Source: Bacillus salipaludis
GTDB taxonomy: Bacteria; Bacillota; Bacilli; Bacillales_B; DSM-18226
Direction of reading: 5' to 3'
Assembly (NCBI RefSeq): GCF_004358205.1
Contig: NZ_SMYO01000003.1
Coordinates: 62,001-126,000, forward strand
Length of the DNA stretch: 64,000 nt
Shown here: piece after piece, positions 18,304 to 26,343 of the stretch
Position numbering within the stretch: the stretch's first letter is position 1
How the letters are laid out: every line of letters starts with the position of its first letter
Notes under the pieces: model-generated
Seen by the model: only the letters and a program-made list of their open reading frames with translations
What the model was told of the DNA's origin: nothing
The model's database searches: none
Translations under genes and position numbers: made by a program

Positions 18304-18936
18304 TTGAATACAAGTATATTAATTAGCTACATAATTTTGGGCTTTACATTAGCAGCTCCAATTGGGCCCGTAAATTCAGCCCGATTGGATAAGGGGATTA
18401 AAAACGGGTTTTGGCATGCTTGGATTGTAGGCGTAGGATCCATGATAGCAGATGGAATCTTTATGTTGCTGGTTTATTTGGGAATGGTTCAATTTCTTGG
18501 AATTCCAATCGTTCAAATTTTCGTTTGGCTATTTGGAGGCTTTATTCTTATCTATTCTGGATTAGAAGGTATAAAGAATTCAAATACGATTACTTTGGAC
18601 TATACTAGAAACAAGGAATCGTTATTAAAGTGCTTTCTAACCGGATTCATCATGTCAATCACCAGTCCTTTATCCATCTTATTTTGGTTAGGCATTTATG
18701 GCTCGGTCTTAGCGAAGACTGTCCAAACCAACGGTACAGAATCTCTATTAATTTACAGTAGTATGATCTTTCTTGGTTTGACTCTTTGGGACGTCTTTGT
18801 TGCTGCACTTACCTCGGGTTTCCGAAAAATGCTAAATGTCAAAAGTCTCATAGCGGTCTCAATCGTTTCTGGTGTTTCTTTAGTTGTTTTTGGCCTATAT
18901 TTTGGCTATCAGGGAATTACTGCATTATTAGGTTGA
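18304..18936 (+). CDS. LysE/RhtB family amino acid exporter
   Basis: A 210-residue membrane protein with six hydrophobic segments. It has the LysE signature near the N-terminus (LGFTLAAPIGPVNSARLDKG) and FLTGFIMSITSPLSILFWLG in the middle. The family exports amino acids such as lysine, arginine, homoserine or threonine lactones. Translation starts at TTG 18304 after GGAG. A 7-bp inverted repeat (AGACTTG/CAAGTCT, 18237-18276) lies upstream and may be an operator. Confidence 0.85.
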   Translation: MNTSILISYIILGFTLAAPIGPVNSARLDKGIKNGFWHAWIVGVGSMIADGIFMLLVYLGMVQFLGIPIVQIFVWLFGGFILIYSGLEGIKNSNTITLDYTRNKESLLKCFLTGFIMSITSPLSILFWLGIYGSVLAKTVQTNGTESLLIYSSMIFLGLTLWDVFVAALTSGFRKMLNVKSLIAVSIVSGVSLVVFGLYFGYQGITALLG

Positions 18937-18964
18937 AAAAAAAAGCCCCCTATTGATTGGGGGC
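18936..18964 (-). terminator. Terminator after the APC permease gene
   Basis: GCCCCC and GGGGGC arms; the T9 run is on the minus strand, so it serves the permease gene rather than the LysE gene. Confidence 0.8.
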
Positions 18965-18980
18965 CTGGATGGACACTATA

Positions 18981-20357
18981 TTAAGAGAACTCTCCTAAAG
19001 GATTATGCCCTTCTTTCTTATTCCAAACCATCTTTTGCATAATAAATGAAACAATACCAATAATCGCTACAAACAGTAAACTAACAAAAAAACCCATTCG
19101 AATATTTTTTTCCATCAACGTCCCGCTCACCGCAGCTAAAATGAGCGCGATTCCGATAAAAGCCATAATCTTTCCCCATATTTTTATCTTTAAAATATGA
19201 AGTGCAGAAATAATGATGAACAACCAGTTAAATAAGATTAAGATGCCTGCGGCGGTAGTAATATATTCGTAAATTTTACCAGGTAGCAATAAGGCTGTTA
19301 TGATTGAGGCTATCAATCCAATTGTCGCTAGTCCCAAAGAAGGTAAAGGAAGCTGCTTAAAATTTTTTAGTTTGTTTGAAAAAAACTTTGGAGCGTCCCC
19401 GCCATCTGCTAGGGTCACAAGAAGTGTAGTTACCCCAAATAAGGACGCTGTCATCGTTGAAAATCCGGCTAAAATAATAGCAGCATTAAATACATGTGGA
19501 AAAAAACCAAAATGATATTTGTCTAATGCCGTTACAAAAGGACTTTCTTTTTCATTAAATGCCCCGTGAGCAGCCATATAAACAGCTAGTCCCAGTGAAA
19601 TAATATAGATCACGACAAGGACAATTAACATGATAATTCCCGCTTTGGGAGCATCTTCTTTCTTTTTAAGCCTTACCGCCATCAGGCCAATAACCTCTAT
19701 TCCCCCATAAGCGTAAAAGGCATAAATTAAAGAGGACCAAAAACCTTTCCAACCTTTTGGGAAAAATTCTTGAGATGAATGTGGAAACCCAGGATGTTTT
19801 ACATCCCCATGGAGCCATCCAAATACTGCAGCCGCGGCAAGTATAATAAACATAATAATCGCAGCTGTTTTAATAACGGCCAGAAGATTTTCAACTTTGT
19901 CGAACCCCTTATTGCCCGTTATGACCACAATAATCGAGAGAATCGCATATCCGGCCGCAAAGATCCAAAGAGGAATATTCGGGAACCAAAATCTCGAAAG
20001 AATGGAGAGTGCAGTCAGTTGACTTCCCATGATTAAAATATTGGAACACCAATAATTCCAGCCACAGCTAAATCCTGCCCAACGTCCGTATGCTTTGTTT
20101 GCATAATAACAGAATGATCCTTCTTGTGGATCCTTAGCAGTCATTTTAGCTAATAAGCTATAGACAATATAGGTTCCAATCGCTGCTAACAAAAAAGAAA
20201 ACACAATTGATGGACCTGTTGTTTCAATGCCAATCGTAGATCCAAGAAAAAATCCAGTGCCAATAGTACAGCCCACACCAATCAGCGACAATTGCCACCA
20301 CTTTAAATTTTTATCTTTGCTTTCACTTTTTTTGCTGCTAGGTATAAAAAAATCCAT
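18981..20357 (-). CDS. APC family amino acid permease
   Basis: A 458-residue transporter with twelve predicted membrane segments. WWQLSLIGVGCTIGTGFFLG is the APC helix-1 substrate motif, and a cytoplasmic EGSFCYYANKAYGRWAGFSC loop follows. It imports amino acids by proton symport. It resembles B. subtilis YbxG and YvbW; substrate not deducible. SD GAGGAGATT precedes ATG 20357. It points away from the LysE gene. Confidence 0.85.
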   Translation of the reverse strand: MDFFIPSSKKSESKDKNLKWWQLSLIGVGCTIGTGFFLGSTIGIETTGPSIVFSFLLAAIGTYIVYSLLAKMTAKDPQEGSFCYYANKAYGRWAGFSCGWNYWCSNILIMGSQLTALSILSRFWFPNIPLWIFAAGYAILSIIVVITGNKGFDKVENLLAVIKTAAIIMFIILAAAAVFGWLHGDVKHPGFPHSSQEFFPKGWKGFWSSLIYAFYAYGGIEVIGLMAVRLKKKEDAPKAGIIMLIVLVVIYIISLGLAVYMAAHGAFNEKESPFVTALDKYHFGFFPHVFNAAIILAGFSTMTASLFGVTTLLVTLADGGDAPKFFSNKLKNFKQLPLPSLGLATIGLIASIITALLLPGKIYEYITTAAGILILFNWLFIIISALHILKIKIWGKIMAFIGIALILAAVSGTLMEKNIRMGFFVSLLFVAIIGIVSFIMQKMVWNKKEGHNPLGEFS

Positions 20358-20587
20358 TCTTAATCTCCTCGTATAAATGATAACTAGGGAAATTCCTCAA
20401 AGCCTTGTTTCCTCACTCTATCGTTTTCGTTATAATGGCTAAATATTCATTCGTTCGGGTTCAATCCCGGATTATTGTATTTCTTCGTATGAATAATTTT
20501 TATTTGTCATCTTAAATCAAACAAAGGAATGATCAAGAAATTAGAAATGCCTACATTTGCTTAAAATGTAGGCATCTTCAATGCTCT

Positions 20588-21040
20588 TTAATATTCCCTC
20601 TTGTTGCCTTTTTTAACATACTCCCATTCCACATCAATATTGGATCTTACCCTTTGAAGCAGCTGATAAATTGTCTCTATTTCTTGTGGAGAAAATCCAT
20701 TTAATGCAACCTTGTTTGAATAATTCCCTTCTCTTTTTAGAAATGGATACACTTCCTGGCCTTTTTCTGTAGCATAGAGCTTTTTTATTTTTTTATTTTC
20801 TTCATCGTTTCTTTTTTCAATGAAGCCTTGGAGTTCAAGCTTTTGAATGGCACGAGCAGCGGTTGTTCGGTCTACTTTAATCATTTCCGCCACTTTCTCT
20901 TGAATGATTCCAGGGTTTTCACATATGCGAATTAAGTACAAATATTGGCCTTTTGTTAGGTCGAATGCTTTAAATTCAATATTACTAATCGAATCTAGCG
21001 CTCTGGCAATCATTCCAATTTCTCTTAGTATTTCTCTCAT
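20588..21040 (-). CDS. MarR family transcriptional regulator
   Basis: A 150-residue winged-helix protein: ALDSISNIEFKAFDLTKGQY, then IIQEKVAEMIKVDRTTAARA (recognition helix) and LELQGFIEKRNDEENKKIKK (wing). MarR proteins repress efflux or stress genes and release DNA on ligand binding. It is divergent from the EamA transporter at 21198, and a 30-bp perfect palindrome lies 17 bp before its start, so it probably represses both. The transporter is broken by a stop codon. Confidence 0.88.
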   Translation of the reverse strand: MREILREIGMIARALDSISNIEFKAFDLTKGQYLYLIRICENPGIIQEKVAEMIKVDRTTAARAIQKLELQGFIEKRNDEENKKIKKLYATEKGQEVYPFLKREGNYSNKVALNGFSPQEIETIYQLLQRVRSNIDVEWEYVKKGNKREY

Positions 21041-21057
21041 AAAAACAATCCCCTTAG

Positions 21058-21087
21058 AATATTTTGTTGTATTTACAACAAAATATT
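21058..21087. promoter_or_regulatory. MarR operator palindrome
   Basis: Perfect 13-bp arms (AATATTTTGTTGT and ACAACAAAATATT) around ATTT, in the gap between the MarR gene and the transporter. Size and symmetry suit a MarR dimer. Confidence 0.75.
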
Positions 21088-21197
21088 TTTCATATATACT
21101 ACATTATGACCTAACAATGAAATATAGAAAAGTGAGCAAACCTATTTCGTGACACTCTGCACTGATTTTTCCACTAAAAAAAGGGAGTTGTTTTTTA

Positions 21198-22121
21198 TTG
21201 ATTCATAATCGTTGGCTTGTTAATTCTGCATTGTTGAGTATCGCATTCATTTGGGGGATTACGTTTGTTGTGGTCCAGGAAGCCATATCAACCATCGATC
21301 CATTTTCCTTTAACTTTCTACGATTTGGTTAAGCTGCCGTACTGATTTTTTTCTTTCTATTTTTTACACAGAAAGAAAAATTTTCTCTTAAAACCCTCAT
21401 CACTGAATTTAAAATTGGTTCTTTTCTTGGGTTATTATTGTTCTTAGGATATGCCTTGCAAACCTTTAGTTTATTACTCACGACATCAGGGAAATCTGGA
21501 TTTTTAACAGGATTGGCCGTTGCACTTGTGCCGATTATTTCATATTTCATTCTACGGCAAAAACCTACCTTTCAAGGAATAATTGGCGTTCTATTAGCTG
21601 TTTTTGGACTTTACCTATTGGCGTTCACGGGCATGACAGGAGTAAATATCGGGGATTTGTTAGCACTTTTATGTTCATTTGCGTTTGGTCTCCAGATGGT
21701 TTTTACAGGAAAGTTTGCTTCTCAGGCCTCCGTCTTATATCTTGTTTTATCTCAATTAATTACCGTTTCGGTTTTGAGTGGAATTTTTGCGTTGATCTTT
21801 GAACCTACGCTTAGTCTAACTATTTTGTCACATCCATCGGTGATTATTGCGTTATTGATCACAAGTATTTTTGCAACAGCTTATGCGTACATTGCCCAGA
21901 CTTTTTTTCAAAAGTCGACCAGTCCTTCAAAGGTGGCTTTAATCTTTTCAATGGAACCTGTCTTTGCTGCACTAGCTGATTATCTTTGGAATGGAACAAC
22001 TTTGGGAACCCGCTCCATTTTTGGATGCCTATTGATTCTATTTGGTATGTTATTAGCTGAAATCCCATTCTCGAAGTATTTTCCATTTTTAAAAATAAAA
22101 AACCAAAAGGTTAATATGTAA
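21198..22121 (+). pseudogene. EamA/DMT family transporter with an in-frame stop codon
   Basis: Starting at TTG 21198 (AAGGGAG ten bases upstream) the frame gives a typical DMT transporter N-terminus, LLSIAFIWGITFVVVQEAIS, then NFLRFG followed by TAA at 21330 where family members have leucine or isoleucine; the same frame continues AAVLIFFFLFFTQ to 22121. A single TTA-to-TAA change explains it. All ten membrane segments are otherwise present. If real, the gene is dead or needs readthrough; restart within would give a 227-residue fragment from 21438. Confidence 0.8.
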
Positions 22122-22126
22122 GAAAA

Positions 22127-22157
22127 AAAACCGTTCATGAAATTCGAGCGGTTTTTT
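22127..22157. terminator. Terminator after the EamA gene
   Basis: AACCG..TC and GA..CGGTT arms with TTTTTT after. Confidence 0.6.
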
Positions 22158-22232
22158 AGAGGTCTTTTTCGCTTATAAAGTTTAGTCATCATCATTGGTT
22201 TGAACAAGATTTTCCAATCATGAATCAAACAA

Positions 22233-22254
22233 AAAAACGGCATATGCCGTTTTT
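22233..22254. terminator. Palindromic terminator after the 29-residue membrane protein gene
   Basis: AAAAACGGCAT / ATGCCGTTTTT: perfect 11-bp palindrome with T-runs on both strands. Confidence 0.7.
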
Positions 22255-22257
22255 AAT

Positions 22258-22347
22258 CTATTCGTTCATCATTTTACTAAACATAACAGAAGTTGCTGCC
22301 ATTGCAATAACAAACAATCCAAGGATAACATAAAGACCGTAATCCAT
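22258..22347 (-). CDS. 29-residue membrane miniprotein
   Basis: ATG 22347 follows GGAGGTGAAAAAA, one of the best ribosome binding sites in the window. The product is MDYGLYVILGLFVIAMAATS, then VMFSKMMNE: a single membrane helix. A terminator directly follows. It is a free-standing gene; function unknown. Confidence 0.6.
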   Translation of the reverse strand: MDYGLYVILGLFVIAMAATSVMFSKMMNE

Positions 22348-22472
22348 TTTTTTCACCTCCGTACGCTTTCTATTCCATATTTAATTACATCTAAAACATC
22401 CATTATTATAACATTCTATTAAACTAAAAACTATTACAAAAATCACACTCTGACCCTACTAGTTTGGTTTAA

Positions 22473-22994
22473 TTAAGCTTCTAGTTTATTTTTACTCAAA
22501 GGCAACATTCCGGCCATAAAAATGATTGGAACTAGATTAACAGCAGCCAAAATAGTTCCCGGAAAATCCGAACCACTTATTAGACCATGTAAAGTCACGA
22601 GGATATACAAGATGGGATTTAGTGCATGCAATTTTTGCCATCTTTTATAACCAATTTTCTTCCGGAATTTTGATGTTAAAAAGGTTAATATGAAAAAATA
22701 AAAGCCAATCGTCCCCATTGCCATTGAAATGGTTTCATATCCGCTGGCAAAAGGGATCAGCACTTCAGATAGTTTAAATGGGAAGTACGAATCAATCAGT
22801 AAAACCCCTAAATGTCCGCACGTCACAATTAAGGACCAATCGGAAAGCACCTCATGAAAATGAAGAATGCCGCTAATTTTCTTTTTTCGTTTCTTTTGAA
22901 ACGCAGAATAAAGTCCAGTTAAAGCTGCTAGATATAATAGTAGATATGCCACCACTCCTGTTGCTCGTATTAAGTACCATTCAAGAGATTCCAT
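22473..22994 (-). CDS. Ferric reductase-like (MsrQ/YedZ-type) membrane protein
   Basis: A 173-residue protein with five or six membrane segments. Histidines in LHFHEVLSDWSLIVTCGHLG and QKLHALNPILYILVTLHGLI are spaced as heme ligands of the ferric reductase-like domain. It likely binds two b hemes and transfers electrons across the membrane. The FAD/NAD domain of true ferric reductases is missing and no MsrP partner lies nearby. Starts at ATG 22994. Confidence 0.7.
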   Translation of the reverse strand: MESLEWYLIRATGVVAYLLLYLAALTGLYSAFQKKRKKKISGILHFHEVLSDWSLIVTCGHLGVLLIDSYFPFKLSEVLIPFASGYETISMAMGTIGFYFFILTFLTSKFRKKIGYKRWQKLHALNPILYILVTLHGLISGSDFPGTILAAVNLVPIIFMAGMLPLSKNKLEA

Positions 22995-23204
22995 ATTATT
23001 CGCTTCCCCTCCACATTTCTATTTATTCATTACATTCGGTTAGTTTAAATTGTGATTTAATCCTGCTTTCAGGTTCCTCTTGCAGATTTAATTTATAAAA
23101 GTTATCTTAATTTATCCTTAATTCAATTCCATAAAGTTTTTAGAATGTATGAGAATTTAAGAGAATACGATGTGCAAAAAAAGAAGACGAGTTGATGATC
23201 AAAA

Positions 23205-23238
23205 AGGGCTGCCCCAAATTTTACATTGGGGCAGCCCT
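23205..23238 (-). terminator. Terminator after the M6 metalloprotease gene
   Basis: AGGGCTGCCCCAA pairs perfectly with TTGGGGCAGCCCT; on the minus strand TTTTT follows. Confidence 0.9.
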
Positions 23239-23243
23239 AGTTT

Positions 23244-24992
23244 TTATTTATCGTTTTGGTAGAAGAACGTAGCGGTTATGCTTCCGTCTGGATTTTCTTT
23301 AATGTCTTTTACATTGATACCAGATAACCCCGTTGCACTATAACCTTTATAAAAGTAGAAGGATCCTGAGTAAACGTTTGCACCGTTTGATTTCAGAACA
23401 TCTCCTGTTTGGAAGAAATCCTTTTCATCTCCACGGTTGACGCCTTTTTCAAGGTCGAAGTTACCGTCTTTTTGTACAACCGATAACCCATAGTGCGAAA
23501 CACCATTTACAGGAGTGCTTACGTTATATAGCTTTTTGCCGAAGCTCTCCACGCTATTCACATCATTATACCCTTGCTGGTAATGGCTCAGCGTATTTTC
23601 GTCTACATGCCATGCAACAAGTCCATGCGCATTGGCACCTTCACGGCCTAAACCTTGGTTAAATCCAACCTGCTGAATGTTTTCGAATAAGTAGTATTCC
23701 GTTCCGTTCGAACCAGGAACCTCCATTTTTACAAATGCGTTATTTGAATTTGATTGGTTAACAGGCTTGAGCGTAATTGTTTTTGCCCCATCAGCAGGCT
23801 TGACATTAATTGGTTCTGCCCATCCTAAGAATATTTTGGAAAATGGATCAAAGCTAGTTGGCGAGTTACCCATGTAGGCATTTCCGTTTGGATAACTCAT
23901 CCATGAACCGCCGGCCATTATCGTATAGTTTCCAGCCCCTTCTGAGGAGTAGTCGACATCATATAGATCAGGAAGACCTAAAGCATGGCCGAATTCATGT
24001 GAGAAAACGCCTGCTTGAGTTGGATACGGACCGCTTTTTAATGCATCACTGTATTTACCATTTGTATCATCATATCCAGCAACGTTTCCGCCGATTTCCG
24101 GTTCAATGGTGTAGGTTCCGATTTCCACTCCGTCCTTGGTCCATTTGCCTGCATTATCGTTCATAAACTCGTCTACATCTAGTAGGGTCCCATCTTGGTA
24201 GTACTTACCATAATAAAGAGCAGATTGAATATCCCACTTGTGTGACCAAATTTGTTGAGGATCCCCGGACCATTCTGCTCCTGTTCCGGCGTGTACGATA
24301 AATACGTTTGGAACGACCCCATCTACCGCATATTTCGAGAAGTCCACTTGAGCATCTGCTGCTTCAAGGGTATCAGCAACTAGCTGTCCGACATGAGCAT
24401 ATCCGTTGGTATTATCAAGGTCACCTAATTTCTGGCTTAAGTAAAAATCGGCATTATGTGGAAGCGTAATCCATTCAGTTGGAGCGTCATCTGTTGTAAG
24501 AGTGACTTTTCCGTAGCTGCTTTCTTTGTAGGCGTTTTGCATCGTTTTGTCTTTTGGAACATTCGGTCCGTCATATTGCTTAAATTCAGGAAGTTCATAT
24601 GGATTGTATCTATCCCCGAATATTAAGTCATTAAAATATTTAGCAGGAACCTGTTCAGCAGGAGCTCCTAAAGGTTGTTCATCTTTAAACTTTACGAGTA
24701 ATACTAACATTGGAATGTTGCTTTTTGTAGGTGAGTACGTCACGTGGTTATTGCCTGGTGCATTAAACTTTTTTCCGTTTGGGAGGTTTTTTAATTTTTT
24801 CGCTTGTTTTGTTAAATCCAAGCCCTTTGCTTTTGCATATGCTTCATATTCCGGTGATGGAGAAACCATTTCCGGGGTACTTAATTGGTATTTCGAGGGT
24901 TTAGATAATTGATTCGCCGAAATCCCGGATGCTGCCCCGCCTAGAAGAGCTAAAGATAAAGCAGTTGTAGATAACACTTTCCACATATTCAC
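23244..24992 (-). CDS. Secreted M6 family (immune inhibitor A-like) metalloprotease
   Basis: A 582-residue secreted protease. It has a signal peptide (1-26, cleavage after ISA), a propeptide, then the M6 catalytic domain with zinc motif HEFGH (332-336) within SHEFGHALGLPDLYD, and a Met-turn region YTIMAGGSWMSYPNGNAYMG. The C-terminal part lacks the extra domains of full InhA (about 800 residues), so this is a short form. Secreted M6 enzymes degrade host or environmental proteins. A palindrome (TCGAATAATTCGA, 25023) lies upstream. Terminator at 23205. Confidence 0.87.
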   Translation of the reverse strand: MNMWKVLSTTALSLALLGGAASGISANQLSKPSKYQLSTPEMVSPSPEYEAYAKAKGLDLTKQAKKLKNLPNGKKFNAPGNNHVTYSPTKSNIPMLVLLVKFKDEQPLGAPAEQVPAKYFNDLIFGDRYNPYELPEFKQYDGPNVPKDKTMQNAYKESSYGKVTLTTDDAPTEWITLPHNADFYLSQKLGDLDNTNGYAHVGQLVADTLEAADAQVDFSKYAVDGVVPNVFIVHAGTGAEWSGDPQQIWSHKWDIQSALYYGKYYQDGTLLDVDEFMNDNAGKWTKDGVEIGTYTIEPEIGGNVAGYDDTNGKYSDALKSGPYPTQAGVFSHEFGHALGLPDLYDVDYSSEGAGNYTIMAGGSWMSYPNGNAYMGNSPTSFDPFSKIFLGWAEPINVKPADGAKTITLKPVNQSNSNNAFVKMEVPGSNGTEYYLFENIQQVGFNQGLGREGANAHGLVAWHVDENTLSHYQQGYNDVNSVESFGKKLYNVSTPVNGVSHYGLSVVQKDGNFDLEKGVNRGDEKDFFQTGDVLKSNGANVYSGSFYFYKGYSATGLSGINVKDIKENPDGSITATFFYQNDK

Positions 24993-25247
24993 ATACCCTC
25001 CGATTTCTGAAAAGTTTCAACTCGAATAATTCGATTGCAAAAATATTATATCATCAATTAATTTCTGATAAATCTATATTTTCGGTATTTTTTAAAAAAT
25101 AAGAAAAATGACCTTCGCACAACTAGGAAAAAAGATAGAGCCAGGAGATTAACTAACAATTGCCTATTGCGGAACCATTCCTTAGGTGCATTTCACCCTC
25201 AATTTATTTTCAGTTGCTCAACTAAGCACCACATTAAAGCATTAAAA

Positions 25248-25270
25248 AAGAGCTGCCGTGGGCAACTCTT
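25248..25270 (-). terminator. Terminator after the DinB gene
   Basis: AAGAG..GCC and GGC..CTCTT arms; TTTTTT on the minus strand. Confidence 0.65.
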
Positions 25271-25285
25271 AATTTTTGAAAAAAA

Positions 25286-25813
25286 TCATTTATTTTTCAA
25301 TATTCCTAAATACTCGATCCAAGGACCAACATCCTTCCTGTACCTTTCAGCCATTACTCGTACAATTTGGGATATATGGGTTAAATCATGAACAACCCAT
25401 GTTGAAAGTAATTCTCTTATCTGTACCTTACCTAATGCCGGATGTATGCCGGTTAATTCAAGATGCCTTTCAGTTTCAATAAGATTCTTAAGTTTCGTAA
25501 CATTTTGTGTCCGCATTGTTTTGAATTCTTGCAACTTTTCCTCAATCGATCTTTTAGGATTTTCTTTTAAGTGAGAATATCGGTCAAATGGAGGAAATGG
25601 TTTACCCTCGCCCTCCTGAAGAATGATCTCCATCCTTGGAATCCAATCATGTTTTTCACCTTCAATGAGGTGCCCGACCACTTCAGAGATATTCCAGGTT
25701 CCTTCACCCTCATTAGATTGCAGCCATTCTTTCGATAAACCTGATAAAAAATACTCTAAGGTTTGTGGTGTTCGTTCCAGCACTTCAATGGCTTCATTCA
25801 AATTAAAATTCAT
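25286..25813 (-). CDS. DinB family (DinB_2) protein
   Basis: A 175-residue four-helix DinB-like protein. The putative metal ligands are the histidines in [12 protein letters not shown] and [14 protein letters not shown]. The family includes thiol-dependent S-transferases (bacillithiol-linked), but most Bacillus members have no known activity. GGGGTAATTT precedes ATG 25813. It lies 33 bp downstream of the ABM gene on the same strand, so both probably form one operon ending at 25248. Confidence 0.8.
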   Translation of the reverse strand: MNFNLNEAIEVLERTPQTLEYFLSGLSKEWLQSNEGEGTWNISEVVGHLIEGEKHDWIPRMEIILQEGEGKPFPPFDRYSHLKENPKRSIEEKLQEFKTMRTQNVTKLKNLIETERHLELTGIHPALGKVQIRELLSTWVVHDLTHISQIVRVMAERYRKDVGPWIEYLGILKNK

Positions 25814-25846
25814 AAATTACCCCTTTCAATAGGATTAACTAGATTT

Positions 25847-26173
25847 TCACATTTCAAAAAAGCTATGTCTCTCTACTTTGCAAACTCTAAGAGCAAAATT
25901 TTTGTACCACACTGTTTTCCCTTTATCTTGTGCAATTTTATGGGCTGAATTTTCCTTCCATTCTCTAATAGATTCTAATGAATCCCAATAAGAAACTGTA
26001 ATCCCTAATCCTTCATCTCTTGCACTTTCCATTCCTAAGAATCCATAATGCTGTGAAGCTAATTCTACCATTTTGTCCGCCATTTTTGCGTACCCCTTGT
26101 CTCCATCCGTTCTCTCCGACGCAAAAATTACTGCGTAATATGGCGGTTCGGGAGTTTTTGCAATTCCACTCAT
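25847..26173 (-). CDS. Antibiotic biosynthesis monooxygenase (ABM) domain protein, YqjZ-like
   Basis: A 108-residue protein, MSGIAKTPEPPYYAVIFASE with ADKMVELASQHYGFLGMESA and ITVSYWDSLESIREWKENSA: the dimeric ferredoxin-like ABM fold, close to B. subtilis YqjZ. It may oxidise or bind a small aromatic compound, but heme-degrading residues are not apparent. ATG 26173 follows GAGGAG; the GTG at 26188 overlaps that site. Confidence 0.8.
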   Translation of the reverse strand: MSGIAKTPEPPYYAVIFASERTDGDKGYAKMADKMVELASQHYGFLGMESARDEGLGITVSYWDSLESIREWKENSAHKIAQDKGKTVWYKNFALRVCKVERHSFFEM

Positions 26174-26310
26174 CCGTATGCTCCTCACAAAAGGTTTTAA
26201 TTTACGATCATTTTATTCGTTGAAAATAAAAAATATCATTCTTAAACATTGTTACTATATTTAATGTTTATTAAAGTACTAATGATTGGATAAATTCAAG
26301 ATGGATATAT

Positions 26311-26334
26311 AAAGAGGGCTCGAGGCCCCTTTAT
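26311..26334 (-). terminator. Terminator after the propeller/LysM gene
   Basis: AAAGGGGC and GCCCTCTTT-type arms around CTCGA, partly mismatched; T-rich on the minus strand. Confidence 0.5.
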
Positions 26335-26343
26335 AAAACATTA

